A stretch of 64,000 bases of DNA from Gemmobacter lanyuensis (GTDB lineage Bacteria; Pseudomonadota; Alphaproteobacteria; Rhodobacterales; Rhodobacteraceae): the NCBI RefSeq assembly GCF_014652355.1, contig NZ_BMYQ01000001.1, positions 246,180 to 310,179 of the forward strand. Reading direction: 5' to 3'. The first letter of the stretch is position 1; the number at the start of each line of letters is the position of its first letter. Shown here in pieces: positions 54,118 to 62,131 of the stretch. A model generated the notes under the pieces. It saw only the letters and a program-made list of their open reading frames with translations, had not been told where the DNA came from and made no database searches. The position numbers were made by a program, and so were the translations under genes.

Positions 54118-56130
54118 ATGAAGCGACTTCTCACCTCAACCACTGCGCTGGCGGTCGCGCTCTCGCCGATGAATGCGGCGATGCTGCGCGCCGAGACGGT
54201 GATCGATGTGGACGGGCAGACGGTGATCTGTCTGCAGGATCGGAAGGCAACTTGCCCCGAGGGCTCTGTCTGCACCGTTGCCGTGAACCCCAAGAACTGC
54301 GAACGCAATGCCCGACGCGATCTGGGCGCGGCTGCCCCCGTGGAAGAGGCCGCACCTGTGGAAGACGGGGTGGCTGTGCCGGCAGACGACCCTGCACAGG
54401 CCGAGGCCGAGCTGAAAGCCGCTGAGGAGGCTGAGGCGAAGGCCAAGGCTGAGGCAGAGGCGAAAGCTGCGGAAGACGCAGCCAAGGCTGAGGCTGCGGC
54501 GAAGGCTGCCGAAGAGGCGGAGCAGGCTGAAGCCGAGGCGAAAGCTGCGGCCGATGCCCAAGCGGCCGAAGAGGCGGCCAAAGCCAAGGCGGCCGCAGAT
54601 GCCGCAGCGGCGCAAGCCGCAGAAGAGGCCGCCAAAGCCGAGGCCAAAGCCGCCGAAAAGGCCGCCAAAGCCGAAGAGAAAGCCGCCCGCGATGCGGCAA
54701 AGGCAGAAGCAAAGGCTGCGAGGGAAGCCGCCCGCGCCGCTGAAGCTGCCGCTGCCGAACAGGCCGCTAAAGACCCGGCTGCAACCGAACAGGCGCCCGA
54801 CGTGGGGGACCCGCTCGTTGTTCCGGAGCTGGGCGAGGTGGTGCTGGCCCCGGCTGAGGGTGAGGACATGCCCGCGGCCGAGGCGGTGGATGCGCTGACC
54901 AATATCCTGACCGAGGAAGCCTCGCCCAAGAAAAAGGCCACCTTGGGCACGCGCCCTGAAGGCAAACCCGTCCCGGGCACCGAGGCTGCCCCTGAAACCG
55001 CCGCGCAGGCCGAAGAGCCCGCCCCGAAGCCGCGCAAACCGCGCACCAAACCCGCCGCTGCTGCTGCACCGCATGAGGACCCGGCACCGGGCACGCGCGT
55101 TACCGAAACCACGGTGACCGAGGCAGATACCCGCGCCTCATCTGAGGAATTCAAGACCGAAGCCCTGACCCCGGCCGCCAAATCCGCTGCGACGGCAGAT
55201 GCCAAGTCTGCCACCGAAGCCAAGAAGAAGGACGGTCTGTCGGATCTCGAAAAGGCGGGTCTTGTGGTGCTTGGGGCGCTTGTTGTCGGCTCGCTGCTCA
55301 AGAACGGCGACCGTGTCGTATCCAACACCGGGGACCGCGTGGTCGTGCAGCAGGACAATGGCCAATATGTCGTGCTCAAGGATGATGACACGCTGCTGCG
55401 CCAGCCCGGTAATACCGTCCGGACAGAAACCTTTGCTGATGGTTCGGTCCGCACAATCGTGAGCCGCCCGGACGGCAGCCAGATCGTCACCATCCGCGAT
55501 GCGGCCGGCCGTGTCTTGCAACGCCTGCGCGTGGGCCCCGATGGTCGGCAGACGGTTCTGATCGACGACCTGTCGGACCAGATTCAGGAGGTCGATGTGA
55601 CCACCCTGCCGCCGCCGCGAGAAAACCTGACCATCTCGCCGCGCGCCGAGGATGCCGAACTGCGCGCCGGGCTGTTGCGCGCCCAGGCCGAAGAAGCGGG
55701 TCGCGCCTTCAGCCTGTCGCAGATCCGCGACTATCCGCAGGTGCGCGCATTGGCACCCACGGTGGATGTAGACAGCATCACCTTCGCCACAGGCTCGGCC
55801 GCGATCCGTTCGACCGAGGCGGCGAAACTGTCCGAGCTTGGCCGCTTCATGGCGCAGATGATCCGCCGCAACCCCGATGAGATGTTCCTGATCGAAGGCC
55901 ATACCGATGCCGTGGGCAGCGGGGCCTATAACCTTGCGCTGTCGGACCGCAGGGCCGAAAGCGTGGCGCTGGCGCTGACGGAATATTTCGACGTGCCGCC
56001 GGAAAACATGGTGGTGCAAGGCTATGGCGAAACCGAGCTGCGCGTGCCGACCGCGGGCGATGAGCCGCGCAACCGCCGCGCGGTGGTCCGCATGATCTCG
56101 CCCCTGATGCAGCAGCTGGCGGGGCGCTGA
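54118..56130 (+). CDS. OmpA-family protein with long Ala/Glu/Lys helical stalk
   Basis: This 670-residue protein has a signal peptide (LTSTTALAVALSPMNAAMLRA) and a short Cys-containing domain (VICLQDRKATCPEG). About 120 residues of repeated A-E-A-K-A-A-type sequence follow (residues about 90-220), predicted as a long charged helix. A Pro/Ala-rich linker and one hydrophobic segment (LEKAGLVVLGALVVGSLL) come next. The C-terminal OmpA domain (SITFATGSAAIRSTEAAKL, LIEGHTDAVGSGAYNLALSD, NRRAVVRM) should bind peptidoglycan. Rhodobacterales often carry one such OmpA/stalk protein; it may span envelope layers. It has its own promoter. Confidence 0.85.
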   Translation: MKRLLTSTTALAVALSPMNAAMLRAETVIDVDGQTVICLQDRKATCPEGSVCTVAVNPKNCERNARRDLGAAAPVEEAAPVEDGVAVPADDPAQAEAELKAAEEAEAKAKAEAEAKAAEDAAKAEAAAKAAEEAEQAEAEAKAAADAQAAEEAAKAKAAADAAAAQAAEEAAKAEAKAAEKAAKAEEKAARDAAKAEAKAAREAARAAEAAAAEQAAKDPAATEQAPDVGDPLVVPELGEVVLAPAEGEDMPAAEAVDALTNILTEEASPKKKATLGTRPEGKPVPGTEAAPETAAQAEEPAPKPRKPRTKPAAAAAPHEDPAPGTRVTETTVTEADTRASSEEFKTEALTPAAKSAATADAKSATEAKKKDGLSDLEKAGLVVLGALVVGSLLKNGDRVVSNTGDRVVVQQDNGQYVVLKDDDTLLRQPGNTVRTETFADGSVRTIVSRPDGSQIVTIRDAAGRVLQRLRVGPDGRQTVLIDDLSDQIQEVDVTTLPPPRENLTISPRAEDAELRAGLLRAQAEEAGRAFSLSQIRDYPQVRALAPTVDVDSITFATGSAAIRSTEAAKLSELGRFMAQMIRRNPDEMFLIEGHTDAVGSGAYNLALSDRRAESVALALTEYFDVPPENMVVQGYGETELRVPTAGDEPRNRRAVVRMISPLMQQLAGR

Positions 56131-56164
56131 TGCGGCGGCCTGCCGCGGCAGATGCCGCTCGGAC

Positions 56165-56178
56165 TTGACGCAAATCAA
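56165..56178 (+). promoter_or_regulatory. FNR/FnrL-type box
   Basis: TTGACGCAAATCAA matches the FNR consensus TTGAT-N4-ATCAA with one mismatch. A class II site here would place transcription start near 56213, and CATTCT (56201-56206) sits at the right place for a -10. The transcript would begin exactly at the first hairpin of the RNA candidate at 56213-56304. Confidence 0.6.
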
Positions 56179-56212
56179 GGCCGAGGGGCGCCGGGGCGGG
56201 CATTCTTTGGGG

Positions 56213-56304
56213 GTGACACGTTCTCCCTGTTCCGTGTCATCCCGTCGCATGCGCGACGGCTCCCTCCGCGCCGCCGGACCTCCCTCCGGCGGCGTCATCT
56301 TTTT
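56213..56304 (+). ncRNA. Candidate small RNA with three stem-loops and CUCCC motifs
   Basis: Three consecutive stems are visible. The first is TGACACG/CGTGTCA (56214-56220 with 56233-56239). The second is CCGTCGC/GCGACGG (56242-56248 with 56253-56259). The third is CGCCGCCGGA/TCCGGCGGCG (56269-56278 with 56285-56294), followed by TCATCTTTTT, an intrinsic terminator. CTCCC appears in loop 1 (56223-56227), CTCCCTCC in the single-stranded linker (56260-56267) and CCTCCC in loop 3 (56279-56284). Exposed CUCCC motifs are the mark of anti-Shine-Dalgarno RNAs (CcsR/cuckoo type) in Rhodobacter. Alternatively this is only the OmpA-family gene terminator or an attenuator for xdhC. Confidence 0.5.
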
Positions 56305-56407
56305 CCATCTCCTCGCGGGAATTCTTGAGTTTTTCCGCCGACATGCCACTTTGGTCGCGTGGCGCACCGGGCGGTGCCTTGCCATGCTGAAGCGCGGGAG
56401 GCAGCAG

Positions 56408-57418
56408 ATGCAGGACGGAACCGACAGCGGCGCCTTGCGCCATGACCAGATCCCCGAAATTGCGCTGGCCTGGCATCGCGCCGGGCGCGGGGCGGTGCTG
56501 GCCACCGTCGTCGAAACCTGGGGGTCGGCCCCGCGCCAACCGGGCAGCCAACTTGTGATTGATGCCTCGGGCGCCATCATGGGGTCGGTTTCGGGTGGCT
56601 GTGTCGAAGGGGCGGTCATTACCGAGGCGCTGGAGGCGTTGGAAGACGGGCGCTCGCGCGTTCTGACCTTCGGGGTCAGCGATGAAACGGCTTTTGCCGT
56701 GGGGCTGGCCTGCGGCGGCACGATCCGGGTGTTGGTGGAGCCGGTGGGCATTGGCCTGACCGAAGACCTCTTGGCCGAACTTGTCGCCGCCCGTGCTGCG
56801 CGACAGCCCCGGGTCTATGCCGTGCATCTGGGCCGGTGGGAACGGCGCCTTGTTGGCCTTGCATATGATCCGCTGACCGAGGCGGCTGCAGTGCGGCTGC
56901 GGTCTGACCGATCGGGATTGGAGGAGGGCGACTGGTTTCTCGCCGTTCATAACCCCGGCTTGCGGATGGTCATCGTGGGCGCCGTGCATATCGCGCAGGC
57001 GCTGGCGCCCATGGCGCGGGCCTGCGGCTATGAGGTGACGCTGATCGACCCGCGCGAAACCTTTGGGGCCGCGGCGCGCTTTCCGGGGGAACGGATCTTG
57101 GACGAATGGCCCGATGCCGCATTGGCATCCCTGGGCCCCGATGCGCGGACCGCGGTCGTCACGCTGACCCATGACACCAAGCTCGATGATCCGGCGATCC
57201 GCGCGGCGCTGGCGTCGGATGTCTTTTACCTGGGATGCCTCGGGTCCACGCGCACCCATGCCAAGCGATTGGATCGGCTGCGCGCGGCCGGGGTGCCGGA
57301 CGCACAGCTTGCGCGCATCCATGCGCCCGTCGGGCTCGATATCGGTGCGAAAACCCCGGCCGAGATTGCGGTCTCGGTGCTGGCGCAGATCACCCAGGTT
57401 CTGAGGCAGGGCGCATGA
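56408..57418 (+). CDS. XdhC/CoxI-family molybdoenzyme maturation protein
   Basis: This 336-residue protein has the XdhC_CoxI N-domain (GRGAVLATVVETWGSAPRQP, GSVSGGCVEGAVITEAL) and the XdhC Rossmann C-domain (MVIVGAVHIAQALAPMARAC, then VTLIDPRETFG and FYLGCLGSTRTHAKR). XdhC proteins bind and sulfurate molybdenum cofactor for xanthine-dehydrogenase-type enzymes. I chose the ATG at 56408 with GGAGG just upstream; the frame is open further back but runs through the hairpin array. No molybdoenzyme structural gene is in the window. Its stop overlaps the next start (ATGA). Confidence 0.88.
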   Translation: MQDGTDSGALRHDQIPEIALAWHRAGRGAVLATVVETWGSAPRQPGSQLVIDASGAIMGSVSGGCVEGAVITEALEALEDGRSRVLTFGVSDETAFAVGLACGGTIRVLVEPVGIGLTEDLLAELVAARAARQPRVYAVHLGRWERRLVGLAYDPLTEAAAVRLRSDRSGLEEGDWFLAVHNPGLRMVIVGAVHIAQALAPMARACGYEVTLIDPRETFGAAARFPGERILDEWPDAALASLGPDARTAVVTLTHDTKLDDPAIRAALASDVFYLGCLGSTRTHAKRLDRLRAAGVPDAQLARIHAPVGLDIGAKTPAEIAVSVLAQITQVLRQGA

Positions 57419-58407
57419 GGTTCGGCGCGGTTCCGCTAGGCGATGCCGAGGGGGCGATCCTCGCCCATCGGCTCGATCTGCCGGAGGGCAGCCTTGCCAA
57501 GGGGCATTGGCTGACGCCCGCCGACATTGTCCGACTTCAGGCGGCGGGTCTGCGCGACGTGACAGTCGCGCGTCTTGATCCCGGCGATGTGGCCGAGGAT
57601 ACGGCGGCATCACACCTTGGCGCGGCGCTGGTGCCGGAGGGCACACCGGGCCTGCGGCTTTCGACGGCCGCGACCGGGCGGGTCAATCTTTACGCCACCG
57701 GGCCGGGGGTCTTTCTGCCCGATCCCGCGCGGATTGCCGCGTTGAACGCCGTGGACCCGATGATCACACTGGCCACGCTTCCCAGCTTTTCCCGTGTTGC
57801 GGCGGGGGCCATGGTGGGGACGGTGAAGATCATCGCTTATGGCGTGGCAGAGGCGGCGCTGGCCCGTGCCTGTGCAGCGGCGACAGGGGCTGTGGCCCTT
57901 GCTGCGCCAAAGCTGCGGCATGCCACGCTGATCGAAACCGGCCTGTCTGGCGAAGCGCCGTCGATCAAGGGGCGCGAGGCGCTGGCTGCCCGGCTGGACC
58001 GGCTGGAGGCCGCGCTCGATCCCACGCGCCGCCTTGTGCCCCATCGCACCGCGGCGCTGGCCGCGGCCCTGCGCGACGCGCCGGGTGAGGTGATCTTCAT
58101 CCTGACCGCCTCGGCCACCTCGGATGCGGCGGATGTCGGCCCGGCTGCGCTGGAACAGGCGGGGGGGCGGCTGATCCGCTTTGGAATGCCGGTCGATCCG
58201 GGCAATCTGCTGTTTCTGGGGGATCTGCAGGGCAGGCCGGTCATTGGCCTGCCGGGCTGCGCCCGCTCGCCTGCGCTGAACGGGGCCGATTGGGTGCTGG
58301 AGCGGGTGATCTGCGGCCTGCCCATCGGTGCGGCCGAGATTGCGGCCATGGGCGTGGGCGGCCTGTTGAAAGAGATCCCCCAGCGCGGCCGTCTGCGCGA
58401 GGCCTGA
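57415..58407 (+). CDS. Molybdopterin-binding (MoaB/Mog-fold) protein
   Basis: This 330-residue protein has a C-terminal MoCF-biosynthesis fold (VIFILTASATSDAADVGPAA, then GRPVIGLPGCARSPALNG). An N-terminal part begins FGAVPLGDAEGAILAHRLDL and includes KGHWLTPADIVRLQAAG, like the first half of CoxX/MobA-linked molybdopterin proteins. A nucleotidyltransferase domain such as MocA is missing, so it probably binds molybdopterin without cytidylating it. It is translationally coupled to the XdhC gene, so the pair should act together in cofactor delivery. Confidence 0.78.
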   Translation: MRFGAVPLGDAEGAILAHRLDLPEGSLAKGHWLTPADIVRLQAAGLRDVTVARLDPGDVAEDTAASHLGAALVPEGTPGLRLSTAATGRVNLYATGPGVFLPDPARIAALNAVDPMITLATLPSFSRVAAGAMVGTVKIIAYGVAEAALARACAAATGAVALAAPKLRHATLIETGLSGEAPSIKGREALAARLDRLEAALDPTRRLVPHRTAALAAALRDAPGEVIFILTASATSDAADVGPAALEQAGGRLIRFGMPVDPGNLLFLGDLQGRPVIGLPGCARSPALNGADWVLERVICGLPIGAAEIAAMGVGGLLKEIPQRGRLREA

Positions 58408-58414
58408 ATGAAAA

Positions 58415-58434
58415 CGGGGGCCAACCGGCCCCCG
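58415..58434 (-). terminator. Terminator of infC
   Basis: CGGGGGCC (58415-58422) pairs with GGCCCCCG (58427-58434). Read on the minus strand it is followed by TTTT, 17 bp after the infC stop. Confidence 0.65.
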
Positions 58435-58450
58435 CACAAGACGCGATCGC

Positions 58451-58990
58451 TTATTTCGGCGCGATCATCATCACCATCTGACGCCCTTCGAGCTTGGGCA
58501 TCGATTCAATCTTGCCGGCTTCGGCCACATCGGCCGCCACACGGTTCAGAAGCTCAAGGCCAAGCTCCTGGTGGGCCATTTCACGGCCGCGGAAGCGCAG
58601 GGTGACCTTCACCTTGTCGCCTTCGCCCAGGAATTTATGCACGGCGCGCATCTTCACGTCATAGTCGTGATCATCGGTGCCGGGCCGGAACTTAATTTCC
58701 TTGATCTCGATGATCTTCTGCTTCTTGCGGGCCTCGGCCTCACGCTTCTGCTGTTCATATTTGAACTTGCCGAAGTCCATGATCTTGCAGACCGGCGGCT
58801 CGGCGTTGGGCGAGATCTCGACCAGATCAAGACCGGCCTCTTCCGCCATCGCCATGGCACGAGAGGGGGTCACGATCCCCACGTTTTCGCCGTCGGCGCC
58901 GATCAGGCGGATTTCCGGGGCGCGGATGCGTTCGTTGACACGGGGGCCCGTCTCGCGCTGCGGAGGGGCATTGTGGGGTCTGCGGGCTAT
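58451..58990 (-). CDS. infC: Translation initiation factor IF-3 with a probable AUA start
   Basis: This 179-residue IF-3 begins at ATA (minus strand, 58990), directly after AGAAGGA with an 8-nt spacer. There is no ATG, GTG or TTG start that would keep the conserved [20 protein letters not shown] opening. The N-domain, [20 protein letters not shown] linker and the C-domain with [20 protein letters not shown] are intact. IF-3 is known to use a rare start codon (AUU in Escherichia coli) to repress its own translation, and AUA fits that logic. The gene stands alone, divergent from the Ala-rich protein gene. Confidence 0.95.
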   Translation of the reverse strand: MARRPHNAPPQRETGPRVNERIRAPEIRLIGADGENVGIVTPSRAMAMAEEAGLDLVEISPNAEPPVCKIMDFGKFKYEQQKREAEARKKQKIIEIKEIKFRPGTDDHDYDVKMRAVHKFLGEGDKVKVTLRFRGREMAHQELGLELLNRVAADVAEAGKIESMPKLEGRQMVMMIAPK

Positions 58991-59121
58991 GGCCTTGATC
59001 CTTCTGTCCTTGGAACCGAGCGCAAAATACTGGTCCTTGGGCGCCAGTTCAACCAGATTCGCTGGGGCCTTTGGCCGTGGGCGCAAATGCCGCCATCGGC
59101 AATCCTTCGCCCATGCGGCCC

Positions 59122-59138
59122 GGGGAAAATTTTTCCCC
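59122..59138. promoter_or_regulatory. Perfect 17-bp A/T-core palindrome in the infC upstream region
   Basis: GGGGAAAATTTTTCCCC is perfectly symmetric around one central T. It lies about 130 bp upstream of the infC start and 94 bp upstream of the Ala-rich gene. Possible operator; no known regulator is matched. Confidence 0.35.
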
Positions 59139-59231
59139 CCAAGATTGCGGAACACGCCCCTTTCAATCGTGCCGGGGCGATGCCATCTGTCTGCCGACCG
59201 TGACCAGATCACGGCTGGAAGGAGCAAAATC

Positions 59232-59975
59232 ATGAACAGCAAGGTCATTATCGGCGGGGTCGTCATCGCCGCTGCCGCCGCAGGTTACTACTACTTCGGT
59301 CAGCCCGCCGAAGAGGTGGCAACCGATGCCGCGCAGACCGCGACCGAGGCCGCCAGCACTGCCTCCACTGCCGCGACTGAGGCCGCCAATCAGGCCTCTG
59401 CCGCGACCGAGGCCGCTGCGGATGCCGCCGCTGGGGCTGCGACCGATGCGACCCAGGCGGCGACGGATGCTGCCAATGCTGCCGCCAGCGCGACCGAAGC
59501 TGCGGGCGAGGCTGCTGCCGCCGCAACCGAAGCGGCCACCGAAGCCGTGACCGAGGCCGCAGGCGCCGCGAGCACGGGGGCCGCCGTTGCTGCCGACGCC
59601 GCCAATGATGCTGCCGCCGCCGCGACCCAGGCCGCCGGCGCCGCTGCAACCGCTGCAACCGAGGCTGCCCAGGCTGCGACCACCGCCGCCGGTGCCGCTG
59701 CCACCGCCGCGACCGACACCGCCACCGATGCGGCCACCGCCGCGACCGAGGCTGCGACCGCCGCCACCACCGCCGCTGCGGGGGCTGTGGCCGATGTGGC
59801 CGCCGTTCTGGACCCGGCGAATTTCGACGCCGCCAAGATCAGCGGTCTGATCGATGCCTCGACGCTGGATGATGCGACCAAGGGCACGCTGAAGGCCGCC
59901 GTGGATGGCGCCGCCAAGAACCCGGCTCTGGTGGAGGCCACCGTTCAGCAGGTCAAGACTGCGCTTGGGATGTGA
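59232..59975 (+). CDS. Alanine-rich amphipathic-repeat protein
   Basis: This 247-residue protein starts with a short anchor or signal ([19 protein letters not shown]). From about residue 27 to 190 it is a low-complexity run of Ala, Thr, Glu, Asp and Gln, with units such as [10 protein letters not shown] and AATDAAN, near 11-residue periodicity. It ends with a more complex domain of about 55 residues ([20 protein letters not shown] to [10 protein letters not shown]). The repeats predict a long amphipathic helix, like LEA or apolipoprotein proteins. AAGGAG precedes the ATG at 59232. I know no function. It is divergent from infC. Confidence 0.75.
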   Translation: MNSKVIIGGVVIAAAAAGYYYFGQPAEEVATDAAQTATEAASTASTAATEAANQASAATEAAADAAAGAATDATQAATDAANAAASATEAAGEAAAAATEAATEAVTEAAGAASTGAAVAADAANDAAAAATQAAGAAATAATEAAQAATTAAGAAATAATDTATDAATAATEAATAATTAAAGAVADVAAVLDPANFDAAKISGLIDASTLDDATKGTLKAAVDGAAKNPALVEATVQQVKTALGM

Positions 59976-60015
59976 GCATATGGGGGGCGGCAGGACCGCC
60001 CCCATCGCGCCCATG

Positions 60016-60047
60016 AAAAACGCCGCAAGCGAACTTGCGGCGTTTTT
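60016..60047. terminator. Bidirectional terminator between the Ala-rich gene and fpr
   Basis: AAAAACGCCGCAAG (60016-60029) and CTTGCGGCGTTTTT (60034-60047) form a perfect 14-bp stem with a CGAA loop. The runs of A and T on the two sides make it work in both directions. Confidence 0.93.
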
Positions 60048-60077
60048 ATTTATAATGAGGGTCTTGTGTGGCGAATC

Positions 60078-60902
60078 TCAGATGCCATCGCCGACAAAGG
60101 CCTTTTCCACCACATATTCACGTGGCTCGGAATTGGCACCTTCCCGCAGGCCGTAGCTTTCCAGAACGGCCATCACATCCTTGTTGAAGGCCAAGCTGCC
60201 ACAGACCATGGCCCGGTCGGTTTCCTGGTTCATCTTCGGCAGGCCCAGATCCTCGAACACCTTGCCCGAGGCGAGGTTGTCGGTGATGCGGCCCATCCGC
60301 TCGGACGGTTCGCGCGTGGTGGTCGGATAGTAAAGGAGCTTGCCCTCGACCAGCTCGCCGATCAGCGGATCATCCTTGAGGCCTTCGACCAGCTGACGCC
60401 CGTATTCCAGCTCTGCCTGTTCGCGGCAGGTGTGCATCATCACGACGCGGTCGTATTTCTCATAGGTTTCGGGCTCGCGCATCAGGCTGGCGAAGGGCGC
60501 GATGCCGGTGCCGGTGGCCAGGAACCACAACGTCTTGCCCGGCAGCAGTGCATCATGCACCAGCGTCCCCACGGGTTTGGGACGCAGGATGATGTCGTCG
60601 CCCGGCTGGATGTGCTGCAGCTTCGACGTCAGCGGCCCGTCCGGCACCTTGATCGAATAGAACTCCAGCTCTTCGTCCCAGGCGGGCGAGGCGATGGAAT
60701 AGGCGCGCAGCAGCGGTTTGCCGTTGTCGCCCAGCAGGCCGATCATCACGAATTCGCCCGACCGGAAGCGCAGCGACTTGGGCCGCGCCACCCGGAACGA
60801 GAACAGACGGTCCGTCCAGTGCTTGACCGAGATCACGGTCTGGGCATCGGGCAGGGTGACTTTGGATGCAGCGGTTTCGGACACGGGTTTTTGCTCGGTC
60901 AT
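60078..60902 (-). CDS. fpr: Ferredoxin/flavodoxin-NADP+ reductase
   Basis: This 274-residue FAD enzyme has the flavin motif RAYSIASPAWDEELEFYSIK, the NADP motif LWFLATGTGIAPFASLMRE, and the Rhodobacter-type ending with GREYVVEKAFVGDGI-like residues (here EPREYVVEKAFVGDGI). It passes electrons from NADPH to ferredoxin. Only 51 bp separate it from the upstream DUF934 gene on the same strand, so it may be the last gene of the sulfur operon. It could power the sulfite reductase. Confidence 0.95.
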   Translation of the reverse strand: MTEQKPVSETAASKVTLPDAQTVISVKHWTDRLFSFRVARPKSLRFRSGEFVMIGLLGDNGKPLLRAYSIASPAWDEELEFYSIKVPDGPLTSKLQHIQPGDDIILRPKPVGTLVHDALLPGKTLWFLATGTGIAPFASLMREPETYEKYDRVVMMHTCREQAELEYGRQLVEGLKDDPLIGELVEGKLLYYPTTTREPSERMGRITDNLASGKVFEDLGLPKMNQETDRAMVCGSLAFNKDVMAVLESYGLREGANSEPREYVVEKAFVGDGI

Positions 60903-60953
60903 GGGATATCTGGTCCTGAATAGGTCAGGCGGAAGGTCAGGAAAAGCCCGAAG

Positions 60954-61355
60954 TCAGGCGCGCAGCCGCGACTGATAGTCATGGGCCTTCCAGTCCGCGC
61001 GGAATTTCCACTGGTCTTCGGGCTGGCGGGCGGCCAGATCATCGCTGATCTCGACCGCGTCAAAGCCGACGCGACGGGCCATGCCGTACTGATCGGCGAT
61101 GACATGGCCAAAGGCGCGCAGCTCGCCCGTGTAGCCCATCATCCGCAGGCGGCGGGCGATGGTGAAGGCGCGGCCGTCGCTGAAGGCCGGGAAGGCCACG
61201 CGGATCAGCGTGAGCTGCCCGAGCACATCCTTCAGCGCCGCCGGATCATCGGTATGCGCCAGATCCACTTGCGCGCCGGCGCCCAGATCGGCCAGCGCCG
61301 GGTTGGTGGTATCGGCAACCGGGGTAAAGCCGGTATCGGTGACGATCACGCTCAT
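60954..61355 (-). CDS. DUF934 sulfur-assimilation protein
   Basis: This 133-residue protein has the DUF934 pattern: VLGQLTLIRVAFPAFSDGRAFTIA, RRLRMMGYTGELRAFGHVIADQYGM, RRVGFDAVEISDDLA. DUF934 genes nearly always follow cysH, and the proteins are thought to aid sulfite reductase. The start shares ATGA with the cysH stop. Confidence 0.9.
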   Translation of the reverse strand: MSVIVTDTGFTPVADTTNPALADLGAGAQVDLAHTDDPAALKDVLGQLTLIRVAFPAFSDGRAFTIARRLRMMGYTGELRAFGHVIADQYGMARRVGFDAVEISDDLAARQPEDQWKFRADWKAHDYQSRLRA

Positions 61356-62131
61356 GCCGCGTTCTCCTCGTTGTTCGATGCATCGCCCACAGGGCCGCGC
61401 ACGGCCTTGCCATTGATGAAATGGATACCGCATTCGGTCTTGGACTGACCGCGCCAGCGGCCCGCCCGCGGGTCTTCGCCCGGCTTCACCGGGCTGGTGC
61501 AGGGGGCGCAGCCGATGGAGGGATAGCCCTTGGCCACCAGCGGATGCCGGGGCAGGCGGTTGTTGACGATATAGTCTTCCAGATCCTCGCGGCCCCAATG
61601 GGCCAGCGGGTTCACCTTGATGCGCGTCTCGCCCTCGGCCTCGAAGAAATCGACATCCTGCCGGGTCGAGCCCTGATAGCGTTTGCGCCCGGTGATCCAG
61701 CCGTCGAACTCCTTCAGCGCCCGTTCCAGCGGCTCCACCTTGCGGATGTTGCAGCAGGCATCGGTGTTGAATTCGTTCAGGGTCCCGTCCGGATCCTCGA
61801 ATTCCACGCGCTTGGGGTGCGCGCGAATGGTGCGGATGTCGCAGAGCGCGAGTTTCTCGGCCAGTTCGCGCTGATAATCGAGCGTTTCCTGGAACAGCAT
61901 CCGCGTATCGACGAACAGGACCGGGGTCTCGGGCGCGATGACCGACACCAGATGCAACAGCACCACCGATTCCGCCCCGAAGGACGAAACCAGCGCCACC
62001 TTGCCCAGATCCGGGTCCGTCAGGGCACGCTCCAGCACCGCCGTCGCCCCGTGGTGGCGATAGCGGGCATTCAGCGCGACGACCCGTTCGGCAACGGTGC
62101 CAACCGGGCCGGTGCTGGTGTCACGCGGCAT
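61352..62131 (-). CDS. cysH: Adenylyl-sulfate (APS) reductase, CysH family
   Basis: This 259-residue enzyme reduces activated sulfate to sulfite. It has the catalytic C-terminal KTECGIHF motif. The two cysteine pairs that hold a 4Fe-4S cluster are present (DACCNIRK and GCAPCTS), which mark APS reductases; enterobacterial PAPS reductases lack them. So the substrate is most likely APS. SSFGAESVVLLHLV forms the nucleotide-binding loop. The start at 62131 overlaps cysI by 11 bp. It feeds sulfite to CysI. Confidence 0.94.
   Translation of the reverse strand: MPRDTSTGPVGTVAERVVALNARYRHHGATAVLERALTDPDLGKVALVSSFGAESVVLLHLVSVIAPETPVLFVDTRMLFQETLDYQRELAEKLALCDIRTIRAHPKRVEFEDPDGTLNEFNTDACCNIRKVEPLERALKEFDGWITGRKRYQGSTRQDVDFFEAEGETRIKVNPLAHWGREDLEDYIVNNRLPRHPLVAKGYPSIGCAPCTSPVKPGEDPRAGRWRGQSKTECGIHFINGKAVRGPVGDASNNEENAA

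Noticed and set aside
56165-56407. N-terminal extension of the XdhC-family protein from a TTG at 56165
   Set aside because: The extension would translate the FNR-type box and all three hairpins. The ATG at 56408 has a good GGAGG and gives the normal family N terminus.
59232-59975. CRISPR array or tandem DNA repeat
   Set aside because: The repetition is at the protein level (Ala/Thr/Glu codons) with variable units; there are no constant repeats with unique spacers.
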